Origin: Cafeteria roenbergensis
Lineage: Eukaryota > Sar > Bigyra > Bicosoecida > Cafeteriaceae
DNA length: 64,000 bases
Reading direction: 5' to 3'
Assembly: GCA_008330645.1 (NCBI GenBank)
Contig: VLTN01000010.1
Span: 186,001 to 250,000, forward strand
Shown: piece after piece, positions 19,729-31,065 of the stretch
Position numbering within the stretch: the stretch's first letter is position 1
Layout: each line of letters opens with the position of its first letter
Program-made: the position numbers and the translations under genes
Notes under the pieces: model-generated
What the model was told of the DNA's origin: nothing
Databases searched by the model: none
The model's input: only the letters and a program-made list of their open reading frames with translations

Positions 19729-21307
19729 TCAAGCTGCCTTGTCGAATGCGAGCGTGACCTGAATGTTTCGCATGATGTGGCCGTCCGGCCCCACCACGGT
19801 GAGGACAACGGACCGGCCCTCCTGAGCGCCAGACACTTGCGAGAAGATGTCGTCCATCGACGTCACTGCAGTCCCGTCCACAGCGATGATGGCCTCTCCA
19901 GCGCGAAGCCCTGCTGCCTCCGCCGGACCGCCAGGCACGAGGCTCGTCACAGCGACGGCAACCGATGCGTGCCTGTGCATGCCCGGTCGTGACCTCGCCA
20001 GGGGGCCGGGGCCCTGCCCCTGGAAGGTGCGCTGCTCGAGCTTGCCGCGCAGCTGCCTTGCAAGGCGAGGTGGCAGCGGCACTGCCCTGCCCTCGATGCC
20101 CAGGGAGGCACGCCGCACGCGGCCGTGCGCCATGAGCTCTGAAACGACCCACGAGATGGTCTCTGCCGGTACTGCGAAGGCGATGCCTTGCGCGCGGGCC
20201 ACCATTGCAGTGTTCATGCCCACAACCAGGCCGCGGCTGCTCACCAGCCTGCAGTTAGGAGACGAGACGCAAGCGAGGGGGAAGACAATGGGACCACGCC
20301 GCGGCTGAGGCTTGCGAGGGCGGCAGCGGGGCCGGGCGCGAGACGAGAGGGCGAGGCGGCCAGCGGCAGGGGGCTGCCAGCTGCTTCAAACAGCGGCGCC
20401 ACAGCAACGGGAGCCAACAGAACTAATGGCCGGGGCGAGCCCCCCTCCCCGCCCGGGTCGGCACGCGCGCGTCTGTGCAAGCCGGGGGGCGCGCGAGCCT
20501 CTCGCTGGCTCACGGCCCGCCGCTGTTGCCGGGGTTGAGAGCGCAGTCAGTCTGGATCACGTTCTCGATCAGGCGGCCGGACTGGGACCGCATGGAGCGG
20601 CCTGTGGCCGAGCAGATTCCAGCCGACGCCGTGGACTGGAACCCGAGGGGGTTCCCCAGGGCTACCACGATCTGGCCCTGCCGCAGGGTGGAGCTCTGCC
20701 CGAGGGAGAGACTCGGCAGCGACTCTTCCGTGCGAAGCTTGAGGAGGGCCGTGTCCGTAGACGCATCCGAGCCCACGATGTCCGCGGTGAGCGCCCGGCC
20801 GTCCGTGAGGGTCACCAGCACCGTGCCGCTCTCCTCCGCTGCGGCCGGCTCGCACGCCTTGGGCCGCGGCCCGAACCAGGGAAAGAGGCGAAAGCGGCTC
20901 GTCGCCTTGCGCGACGCCCCGGCAACGACGTGGTGGTTGGTCACGACGTAGCCGTCGGACGCGATGATCCACCCGGTGCCGATGCTCTGGCGCCCGAACG
21001 ACTGGCGCACTCCGATGGCGACGACGGAAGGGCCGCAGCGCTCGATCACGCCCGACACGGTCTCGCTGTACGCGTCCAGGGCGGCTGCCTCGCCCCCTGC
21101 GCTGTCCGCGCCTGCCGAGGTGCTCATCTCGGCCGCACCCGCCGGCGCGGCGCGGGAGCGCGGGCAGACGCCCCCGCGGCTCTGTCCGGGCAGCGAGCCC
21201 AAGGCTCGCGCGACCGTCGCCGCGCCTGCCGGGCCCCAAGCCGCCGCCCTGCCCCCAACGGCGAGGCTGCGCAGCACGCTTGCCGCCGCCGCCTGGGACG
21301 CTCGCAT
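19729..21307 (-). CDS. HtrA/Deg-family serine protease with PDZ domain
   Basis: ATP-independent quality-control protease, about 437 residues. Exon 1 (21307-20514) begins MRASQAAAASVLRSLAVGGR, an Arg/Ala/Ser presequence for mitochondrion or plastid. The trypsin-like domain has the full triad: His126 in TNHHVV, Asp185 in DASTDTALLKL and Ser262 in NPGNSGGP. A 265-bp intron interrupts right after NSGG (GTGAGC donor, phase 2); its acceptor is TGCAG, preceded by CTAAC, a good branch-site match only a few bases upstream. Exon 2 (20248-19729) continues LVSSRGLVVGMNTA and supplies one PDZ domain (VTSLVPGGPAEAAGLRAGE, AIIAVDGTAV). One PDZ fits HtrA2 or plant Deg types. An Arg/Pro insert lies between protease and PDZ. 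Confidence 0.93.
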
Positions 21308-21344
21308 GCGGTCCGGAGTGCAGAGCCTGGCGCAGCGCGCGGCA

Positions 21345-21360
21345 GCGACAAATATATCCC
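21345..21360 (-). promoter_or_regulatory. TATA-like element upstream of the HtrA gene
   Basis: Minus-strand GGGATATATTTGTCGC ends 38 bp before the HtrA start codon. It is the longest A/T run in the 301-bp divergent HtrA/Myb intergenic region and looks like a TATA box or related core element. Confidence 0.45.
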
Positions 21361-21608
21361 GCGCTCCCCAAAGACCGCGCCTCGCGGCGGGCCGGGCGCC
21401 CAAGCGGGTCACTTAACGTGCCCGGGGGCGCTGAGGCACGCTCCACCCAGGGCAGGGCAGTCGCTCCCGGCGCCTCTGGTGGCCAAGCGCGCGCAGGCTT
21501 GCGCCGCGAGCCCGCGATAGGGGCAGCACCCGGAGGCCTGCGCGGCCGAGGCTCTTGCAAACTCGCGCTCCCGGCACCGGCTTCTGCCGGGGGAGGGCGG
21601 CGACAGCC

Positions 21609-24600
21609 ATGTCCTCCACCCCCAAAGTAAAGTGGACGGAGCTGGTGAGCGTGTGGCGGGCGGAGGGGGGCGCGGCGTCTCTGCGGGAGCTGGACGGGCG
21701 CGGGCCGCCCGGCACCCGCGACGCTCGCCTCACGTGCTTGCTGGTCTGCGACTTGCCGGCCCCTCGCACGCCCCCGCAGGAGATCGAGCGCCTCAAGACG
21801 CTGGTCGGAACTGTGGGAGAGCAAAACCTGACGCCCGAGGCATGGGTGAGCCGATGCTCGGCCCCCCGGTTTTGGCGCAGGCGGCGCGCACGGAACCGGG
21901 CATGCTCGGGGCGCGCCGTTCGCTGGCAAAGCAAAGCTCGAACGCCATTCGGGTCGCTCACCGACAGTTGCCCGTCGCGCGCGCGCCTCGCGCCCCGCGC
22001 TGCCCCCTCTCGCCCCCCGCTCCCCGCGCCTCTCGGCCCCTTGCGGCCACTTCCGATCGGTTTGCAGCCGGGGCGCGCTGCCAACCGCCTCGCGGTGTTC
22101 CCGGCGCGCGCCGCTGTCGCTGGCACCAATCGCAGACAACGATTGCGACGCACTTTGCAAAGCGGAATGCCAAGCAGTGCAGGGAGCGCTGGGTCTACCA
22201 CATGCGCTCGGACGTGACACATTCGACAGACTGGGAGACGGAGGACGAGCTCCAGCTCTTTGCGCTGCAAAAGTCCATGGGAAATCGCTGGAAGGACATT
22301 GCCGCCCTCCTGCCCCACAGGCGCAGCGAGACCGCTTGCAAGAACCGCTTCTACAGCGCCGTGAGGCGCATCAAGCGCTCCTTTGGGATCACCGGGACCA
22401 ACGCGGCGATGGCGCTCCTTCACTCGACCGAGGGCGAGCTCGGGCTGTCGTCGATCAAGAAAGTAAATGGGGGCCTGGACATTGCCAAGTGCTCCGCCAG
22501 AGTCCAGGCCATCGTTGCTAGGGTTGCCGAGGTCACGGGCGAGGCCGGCGCGCGCTACTTTCCCAACGGGAACGGCCGCCCGGAGCCGACGCGCAAGCGC
22601 GCGCGCTCTCGCAAGGGGTCCGAGGGCGGGCCCGCCGGCGACGACGCGCCCGCCGCGCGGCCGTCGCAGAGCCACCGCGGCCACAGCGGCAACGTCCCTC
22701 CCCGAGCGCCTCGAGCTCGGCGCGAGGCTGCGGCAGTGGCGGCGGCCTCCATCGCGTCCGTGGCGCTGGCGACGCTGGAGCCGCCCAGCCTGGCCTCTCT
22801 GCACGACGTCCACGGGAACCACGTCCCCTACTACTCGGGGGGGCGCCTGCACCACCGCGATGCCCACGGCGCGTCCGACGTGTCCCGGGAGGCGGTGGCG
22901 GCCGCCTTGGGCCTGGACCTGCCTTCCGTGTCTGGCGGCGGAGTGATGGGCCGGGGCAACGGCCTGGGGTCGTCCAGCGCGCTGGCGAGCGCGGTCTCGG
23001 CCGCCACCATCCGCGGGCTTGACATGAACGCCAGCGCGGGCCTGCCCAGCTCGCACGCGGTGGACCACGAGTCTCGCGCGTTCGCCATCGGCATGTCCGC
23101 CGAGGTGGATGGCGTCTCGCTGCCGAGCACTGCCAACAGCTCGCCAGTGGGCAACGGCCACCGAGGCGCCGCTGGGCCGGATGTCGCCGTGGGCAGCGAG
23201 CTCCGCCGAGGGGCCGCCGGCGCGGCGAGCAGGGGCCTCCCGCGGCCCTCTCCGCGCTCCACCTCCACTAGCGGCCCCGCGAGCGGCTCGAGCGCCAGCT
23301 GCTCCATGGGCCCGCACGGCGTCTATTCCGGCCTCGGAGCACAGGGGCAGGAGGACCACGGCCTGCCCTCGGCGGGGCTCCGCGGCCAGCTTGGAGCCGC
23401 GGCGGTGGAGCGCCTGCTGCGCAGCGACTACCGGGGAGGGCTGGACCACAGGCGCCACCAGTTGGGATCGGGGCGCCCCTTCAGCGGCATCGGCAGCGAC
23501 TCTGCAACGGACCTCTCCGCCAGCGACCGGCACGGCGACCTGGGGCTTGCGGCCGCCAGCGTGGAGCGCTCGGCATCCGCAGCAGCGGCGGCGGCGGCGG
23601 AGCACGCGGGCCTCCGCTCTCCCTCCCCCGACAGCCGCATGGCTGCCTTCGCGCACGCCCGCGGCGGCGGCGGACCAGGGGTGGACGACCCCACCGGCCT
23701 GCTCCACTATGGCGCAGACACCGGGTCCGGGCGCCCTGGGGACGCGAGCATGGACGACCCCCGCCTGCGGTTCGCCGTCCCTCGCACGGCCTTTATGCCA
23801 CCCTCGACAGGAGGCTTCGCCTCTGCCCACCGCGGCGGCGGGCTGGTGCACCACCCGTCGTTCGGCCCGCCCGGCCTGGGCAGCATGGACGACGGCATGC
23901 ACAGCGCGCTCCGCCGAGAGCTGGCTGCCTCCAGCGGCGCAGGGTACTACCCCTCGCCGCACCCCGCGGTGAGCATGGGGGGGGTTGCGCACGGCGGCAT
24001 CCCTGCCAGCATTGCAAGCGCTTCGGTGCCGATGCCTGCGCTGGGCACCGGGTTCCCGGTAATGGGCCTGCCCGACGGCTTCGGCGCCACCCGCGGCGCC
24101 TCCAGCGGGCACGGCCCCATGCAGGCGGGCATGGAGCCCGAGGCGTCGGACGGCTACTACCGGCTGCTGAGCCTGCCAGAGGGCTCGCTCCTCTCTGCAG
24201 CCTCGCTTGCCGCGGCCTCGGGCGGCATGGCGGCCGTGCTGGGCGAAGTGGCGCGCTCCTCGGAGTTGGCTCGAGCCCGCAGGCAAGCTGACCTCGCGAT
24301 GGCAGCCGGCGGTGACCCCGACGGCCTGCTCGGCGAAGTTGCCTTTCCCGGCGCGGCCACGGCAGGAGCGTCCCTCGTACGGCTGTTTGACTCCCGCTAT
24401 CGGTCAGCAGGCCGCGCCCCCAAGCGCCCCCGTGACATGCTCGACATGGACAGCGACCCGGCGACGCTGATGGACTCCGCCACCCACGCGGGCGACGCCG
24501 GCGCGGCAGCTCACCAGCTCCAGCTGCACCAGCAGCACCAGCAGCACCAGCAGCACCAGCAGCACCAGCAGCACCAGCAGCACCAGCACCCGCACCCCCT

Positions 24601-25432
24601 CCCGAGCCAACAGCACCCCTATTCCCACCACCACGGCGCCCTCGGAGCGGACGAGGCCGACCTGGAGGCTGACCGGCGCGCCAAGCGCATCGCCGTGGAC
24701 GGCCTGCACACGTTGCAGACTACGGCGGCAGAGGGGGACGAGGCCGCTGTGGCGGACTTCCATGGCCCGCCCGCCCTCGACACGCCCGGGGCAGCGGCCA
24801 CTCCGCATGCGGCCCTCGGGGGCGCGGGCACGGCCCACGAAGGAGAGGCCGCAGAGAGCGGGGACGCGCCCCTGGCAACCGGACCGCTTCCTGCGGCGGG
24901 GCTCAGCACCGGCTCTTGCGGAGGCCACGATGACGACGGCCGTCTCTCGCCCGACGGCGGCGATTTCGCGTCGGTGGTGGGCGGCCTGAGCTCCGCGACT
25001 GCAGAGGCGGTGCGTGAGGGCCAGGACGCCCTGCGAGCGGCCTCGATGCACGGCGCAGTGCGGTCCGGCCTCGCGGAGGCGCTCGTATCCACCACCGTCA
25101 CGGCCGGCGAAGTGGCGGCTGGGACTGTGGCGGCCGGCGTTGCCATTCCGCGGAGCACTGCCGACGCGGACGGGCTGGGGCACGGCCTCACAGACACGGA
25201 CTTCGACCCAGGTGCCATTTTGCTGGTACCGGAGGCCGGCCACGCTGCCTCGAGCGCAGCCCAGTCGCAGGCTTACCGCAGCGTGGCAGCGACTCACGCG
25301 GCTGCCGGCGATGCCAGAGGCGTCGCCCGCCACGGAGAGGCTTCCTGGGCCGAGGCCCAAGCGGCTGGCGTGCAGGGATCCGAATGGAAGCCTGTCGCTT
25401 CCTCCTCGCTGCCGCTGCACGGGCCCAACTGA
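21609..25432 (+). CDS. Two-repeat Myb (R2R3-like) DNA-binding protein
   Basis: Transcription factor of about 1132 residues. Three exons: 21609-21644, 21780-21845 and 22136-25432, all phase 0, introns 135 and 290 bp (GTGAGC...CCCGCAG and ATCGCAG). Splicing is needed to build the first Myb repeat: KWTEL | EIERLKTLVG...LTPEAW | TTIATHFAKRNAKQCRERW has the regular tryptophans and the QCRERW signature. The second repeat follows (TDWETEDELQLFALQ...NRWKDIAALLP...ACKNRFYSAVRR). Both lie within residues about 8-115; the rest is Gly/Ala/Ser/His-rich and probably disordered, with a His-Gln-Gln tract. Related to c-Myb/plant R2R3 proteins or to fungal and protist Myb regulators; target genes unknown. Confidence 0.9.
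24515..24600 (+). repeat. CAC-CAG-CAG microsatellite coding (His-Gln-Gln)n in the Myb protein
   Basis: About eight tandem copies of a 9-bp unit CACCAGCAG give a His-Gln-Gln tract flanked by HQLQL and HPHPL. Likely length-polymorphic. Confidence 0.85.
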
Positions 25433-26109
25433 GGTCTCTCCGCGAAACCGGGCTCGCAGCCCGCGGGGCGGTGAGCCCCCTTTCATGTTCCAGCGCGCTG
25501 TGCTGCGGCCTCTGCACGCGCGCACGGGCGCGTAGCCCCGGTCGCTGGCTGGCCTTGCCGTGCCCGGAGCGCGGCGAGGGCAGCGGCCACCGTCCCCTGT
25601 GACAGTCGCTGGCTGCCTTCGTCCTGGCACCCTGCGCGCAGGGCGTCCCCCTCCTCCTCTCCCCTCCAACACCTCTTTTCGTGCCCCACTTTGCTTGTCA
25701 GCTCACAATCGCTGCCTAGTGCCTAGCTCCGCCCGCCGGCGCGCGTCGGCGCCAGCGCGACCAGGCCTCGCCGGCGAATCCACTCCGCAGCGCCCTGCGC
25801 TGCCGCCCACGCGCCGCCGCAGCAGCAGCAGCGGCAGGCGTGCCGGGATCTCGTGGCGCATGTCCGATGTCTGTTTGTGTGCCTCTTAACGGCCAAGAGG
25901 GGCTGCCGCCGCTTGCGTCGTTGCGTACCTCGACGGGTTCCGCAGCCGCCTCTGCGAGGGCCGCTTCCAACGCCTGCTCGAAGCTGCGCTTGATCAGCCT
26001 CCCCACTTCTCAAGCGGGGCACCACCCGCGCGTCGTGCTTTGATGCGCCCAGCCCACCTCGTTCCACACATGCTGCCAGCACGCGGCGCGGCGCTTCCGC
26101 GGAATCCTT
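25433..26109. other. Spacer upstream of the FAAH-type gene; possible small minus-strand exons
   Basis: No confident gene. On the minus strand, 25723-25794 and about 25928-26006 can be read as coding segments of a small Ala/Glu-rich helical protein (FEQALEAALAEAAAEPVE joining AAEWIRRRGLV), using a CGCAG acceptor but a non-standard GTACG donor and no visible ATG. I leave it unannotated. Confidence 0.3.
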
Positions 26110-26211
26110 TTGGCCGGCGCAATGCAGAGCACCGCACGGCGCAGGTTGAGCCTGCCGGCCCGAACGGAGGCGGCGACGCGCACAGTTGGCCCCAGTCGCC
26201 GACCGAGCAGC

Positions 26212-28332
26212 ATGAAGCTTGTGACTCGCATTGGCGGCCGAGTGCGAGATGCGCTGGCGTCGCTTGACCGGGCCGTGGGGATGCCGCAAGGAAGCGCCGC
26301 AGTGGCAGCTGCCGTGGCAGCCGCAGGCCTGCTCCTCGCTTGGGGGGTGTCCTCGCACCGGAACGAGGCGCGCATCAAGAAGATCATCCAGGATGCCAGA
26401 GCCCGCCGCGAAGCGCGGATGCAGCTTGACACCGCCGCGCTCGAGGCTGTTGAAGCCAAGCTGCTGGATTCCGGCAAAGCGATCGACGCCGGGCTGGTGC
26501 TGACCAAGTCGGCAGTCGAGCTCGGCAAAATGGTGGCGTCGCGCGAAATCACGTCGGTGGCCCTTGTGGCCTTCTTTGCCCGCCGGGCGCTCACTGTGAA
26601 CGGTGCGCTCAACGCCATCACGGAGACCTGTTTCCGCGAAGCTCTCGCCGAGGCGAGGCTCGTGGACGAACACCTGGACTCTGGCAGCGACCCCAAGGGG
26701 TGAGAAGCCGGGCCTGCTCCGGACTGCGGAGACACTCTGGGGCGCCTAGGCCCTGCTGCAAGCGCCGCGCGCCTCTGGGCCCGAGTTTGCAAGCGACGCT
26801 GCGATTGCCGTTTCCCGCGAGCCCGCAGGCCTCTCTTCGGCGTGCCCGTTTCGATCAAGGACCAGATTCTCCAGGAGGGGATGCATACTACGATGGGCTC
26901 GGCCGCATTTGCAGCCCGGGGCGCCTCGGGGGCAGACGGGGCGACGATGGCGATGGTGCGGCAGACGGGCGCGATCCCGTTTGTGCGCACGGCCACGCCG
27001 CAGCTGCTCATGGCGCCGGAGACCGCGTCCGACCTGTGGGGGACGACCAACAACCCGTACGACGGGAGCCGCACTTGCGGAGGGTCCAGCGGGGGCGAGG
27101 CAGCGCTGGTGGGGGCGCTCGGCTCGCCGCTTGGCATCGGCACGGACATCGGCGGCTCCCTTCGCATCCCGGCGGCATTCTGCGGCCTCACCACGCTGAA
27201 GGTGACTCCGCAGCGCGTGTCCCTCGCGGGCATCGTGGCGCCCCGCGGCCCTCCCTACGTGGACCCGTCCACCGGCAAGGCGTTCGGCTTCACCGACGCC
27301 ATCCGGGCTGTGTGGGGCCCCATCGGCCGGCACCCCGACGACCTCGAGGCCGTGCTGGCCTCCATGTTCTCCCCGCTGTCGCACAAGCTGGACGCCACGG
27401 CCCCGCCGCTGCTGTGGGACGCGTCGGCAGCGCGTCACGTCTCGGGATCCAGGCTCCGCATCGGCGTGATGGCAGAGGGTGACGGCTTCTTCAAGCCCTC
27501 CGCGGCCTCCCTGCGCGCCGTCAACGACACCGCCCAGGCGCTGCGCGACGCCGGGCACACCGTGGTCGAGTTCGACGGAAAGGCGGCCGAGGTGGACAAG
27601 GCGGCCATCGGGTACCTGGCGCTCATGTCAGCTGACGGGAAGATGCGCGCGATCCGCTCGGGGCTCGGTGGCGAGCGCATGCACTCGCTGTACGCGAAGC
27701 TCCTGCTGGCGTCGCGGCTCCCCCGCTGGGCCCGCATCGCGCTCGTCATCCCGCTCATGCGCGCTGCTGGCCTGGACAGGATGGCTTCCGTGGTCTGGGC
27801 CAGCCGGGCAAAGTCCGTTCAGGAGTCGTGGGTCGAAGCGGGCTTGCGGGAGGTGCGCCGCTCGGCCTTCTGCCGGGCCATGGCGGAGCAGGGCGAGCGC
27901 CTGGCGGGCGGCCCTCTTGACATCGTGCTCTGCCCGGCATACCCCGTGCCGGCCGTGCGGCATGGGGCCTCGTGCGGCGACATGTCTCTGGCCTCCAGCT
28001 CCTGCTTCGCGTTCAACTACTTGCACGTCCCCACCGGCGTCATCGCCGTCACGCGCGTGCTCGAAGGCGAGGACAGCCTGGCGGCGTCCCGCGGCGAGGC
28101 TGGCAGAGACCTCATCGGCAAGGTCGCCTCGGCCAGTCTGCCAGGGTCGGCAGGCATGCCCATGGGCGTGCAGGTCGTCGGTCGCCCCTTCGAGGACGAG
28201 ATGGTTTTGAGGGGCATGCGCGCTGTGCGCGCTGCTGCCATGGCGAGCCGCGAGGCGGGCGGGCCGCTGGGCGACCGGCTGGCCCTGCCCAGCGTGCCAA
28301 CGGCCCCCACCGCCGTGCCGGGCTGCCTGTGA
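26212..28332 (+). CDS. FAAH: Fatty-acid amide hydrolase-type membrane amidase
   Basis: Amidase-signature serine hydrolase that cleaves fatty-acid amides or related amides. Exon 1 (26212-26699) begins MKLVTRIGGRV; an in-frame ATG at 26110 would add 34 residues. It contains one N-terminal TM segment (AVAAAVAAAGLLLAWGV), as in mammalian FAAH, then a basic helix. The intron (129 bp, GTGAGA...CCCGCAG, phase 2) joins exactly at GPLFGVP. Exon 2 is 26829-28332. Counting from 26212, the Ser-Ser-Lys triad is complete: Lys173 (VSIKDQ), Ser249 (CGGSSGGE) and nucleophile Ser273 (GTDIGGSLR), with the same 24-residue spacing between the serines as in FAAH. About 663 residues, slightly longer than human FAAH (579). 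Confidence 0.92.
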
Positions 28333-28932
28333 TAGCGCGGGCTCGTCGGGGCGGCTCCGGGCCCGGATTGGGACCGGGGTGGTTGCGCGGAGCCAAAGAA
28401 CAGCGCGGGCTTGCAGTGCGCAGTTGCTCTCCTACACTAGCCGATATGTCAAAAGCTCGTGTCAGACACGCCCCCTGCTCCCTGCCAGGTTGCGCGAGCG
28501 GTCGCGGCCGGCAGGGTAGGCTTTGCCACTCGTGGGGCATGCGCGCGGAAAGCAGCTGCGTCGCGAACCCCGGCCGGCCCGGCGGCGAATTTGCAAGCAG
28601 CTCGACGGTCGCTGTGCGAGAGCTGGACCTGCGGGCCACGCAGAATTCCGCTCAACGCCGCGGCCTGCACCAGTGCGTCCCTACGGGCGCACGGAAGCGG
28701 CGCGAAAGGAGGGCGGGCCTCGTGGCTCCTGCGGGAAGCTTGGCGCCAGCGGTTGCGTGGCCGGCGGTCACAGAGCTTGCGCTGGATTCGGGCGCGGGTC
28801 CGATGGAAAGGGGACTGCAGCTGGGACAATGCGCGCCGGCTGGCCGAGCGCGCCCCGCCTCTGCCGCTCTCGCTGAACAGCACCGCCCGAACCGGCAGGG
28901 GCCAGACCGCAGCGGGCGCACAGCGCCTCGCA
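28333..28932. other. Upstream region of the phosphatase gene
   Basis: Tandem spacer of 600 bp with no recognisable gene or RNA. One lower-GC patch at 28440-28460 (CGATATGTCAAAAGC) may be part of the upstream promoter. Confidence 0.45.
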
Positions 28933-31034
28933 ATGGGGACTACGCAGTCCCGACAGCGCAAGCAGGGCGTGGTGCCCGGCGCGGGGGAGGCCAGGAGTGC
29001 GGGAGCCGTGCCAACTGTGAGAAGCGTTACTGGCGAGCAATCGGGACCACGGAAGCCCCCTCCGCGGTGTGATCCTGGCCGCCCGCCCTGGCGCCGCGGC
29101 TGCCTGGTGGCGCCTCGAGACTGTGGTGCGTGCCAGCCGGTCCCCCGCCGCGCTCGTTCCCGCAGGACTTCGAGCCCGGAGCTGGCACCAGCCGGGTGGC
29201 TGGGTCCGGCGCTGCGGCTCAAGGCGGGCTGGGCGCCGGCGCCTCCCGCCCCGCGACCGACCCCCCGAGCGCATCCTCGGAGGCGGGGGCAGGCTCCGGC
29301 GCAGGGCGTGCCGCGCCGGCGGGGACGCCGCGGGCGCGGACCCCGCCGGGTCAGGGCTCCCAGGCTTCGACGGCCAGGCACGCGGGCGCTCCGAGCTCGC
29401 AGGCTGGGCGCCACAGCCCCATCATGAGCCCGCGCGCGGCGGCCGGCAGCGCAGCATCGGCTCGCAGGGCAAACATCCCAATGCTCCCCATCCAGGCGCA
29501 TATCTCCGAGCTGCGTGCCACCGCCACGGGGCAGCCGGTTCAAGCTCCGCAAACGACCGCAAGGCATGCGTCGCGGCCCCATGGCGCGGCCGCCGCCGGC
29601 CCCGCAGGCGCGGGTGCATCACTCCCTACGCACCGTGCCTCTGCCTCCCCAGCGGGCGGCAGCGCGGCGCGGCGCAAGGGTCGCAAGGGCTTGCCGATGC
29701 TTCGCACCGAGCTGTCGGCATCCGGCACCGTGAGTCCGAGGGACACAGTCGCGCCAGACGTGTCGCGAATGGCCGTGCACGGCATCAGGGGGAGCAAGGG
29801 CGCTGGTGCCCCAATCCTGCTCACCACGAGGCCTGGCCAGGGGGGCGCGGCAGGCGAGGCCGGCCAGTTCGCGCCCAGCCTGATGGCGTCTCCGGGCGCC
29901 GCCGCTCAGCCTGTCGCCGACCCCTGGAAGAGCGAGCCCCAGCTCCAGCACGACGCGGTGGGGTCCACCTCTGGGTCGGCGGGCCGCCGGTCAGCTGGCG
30001 GCACCTCCTTCACCCGCTCCGGCTTCGCGAGAGGCTTGTCGTCGTCGCTGGGCATCGACGGCAGCGGCCCTGCCCTCAGCATGCCCATGCCAATCACGGT
30101 GCCGTCCCTGGACGGGGGCGCCAGCCGCAGCGGGGACAGGCCCTTTGCCAGCGACGGCGCCTCCGGCCTCGCCGGGGCCGGCACCACCCGCAGCGGGGCA
30201 GGACGCGGGGCCGGCCTCTCCGTCTCGGCGGCCAGCGCGGCAGCGGACTGCGACGAGGAGGCCGCCCGCCGGCGCCGGTGGGCCGCTCACATTGACTCCG
30301 ACGGCGTCCCCTGGACCGAGGAGACTCGTCACGCGGCCAAGCTGGCCTACAACTCCGCGCGCTGCTCCACCGTCTTGCCGGGGCTCTGCATCTCGTCGGG
30401 CGCAGTGGCTCGCGACTGGGCGAAGCTCTCTGCTGCGGGGGTCGTCTTTGTCGTCAACGCGGCGCGCGCAGTGTGCGCCTGCGAGTTCGTTCACGACCCC
30501 TCGGACCCGGACCCGCACCAGCACCAGCACCCGCACGGCCAAGCAAAGTCTGCATCGCGGGGTCGCAGGGTGTCGCCGGGGGGCACGGTGGCTCTCGCGG
30601 GTGACGGCGCCGGCGGCAGCGCCTCCGCCACTGCTGCCGCCGGGGCCGGACCCGGACCCGACGCCACGGCGCCACCCTCTCTCGGCCAGACCTTTGGACT
30701 GCGGGCAGAACTCCACGGAGCCAAGCACAGCGGAACGACGGGCGCCTCCACAATGCGCCACGATGGCGGCGCTGGGAGCACGTGGGGCGGCAGCGTCGAC
30801 TCGGACATGCGCCGCCGTAGGGCCTCGGACAGCGCCATGGTGGAGGCAGCGGCAGCGGCAGCGGCAGCGCTGGCGGCAGGCACACAGTCCGGGTCCACCG
30901 AGCAGTCCCCTGCGGGGGTGCAGCCCTCCGCCGGGCTAGACGCCCCCTTCGCCCCCGGCCCGCAGGGCGACGCGGGGCCTGCCTCGGAGGCCAGCTACGA
31001 CGAGCTCACCCCCCCTGCGGTTGTGGTGGTGGGC

Positions 31035-31065
<31 letters not shown>

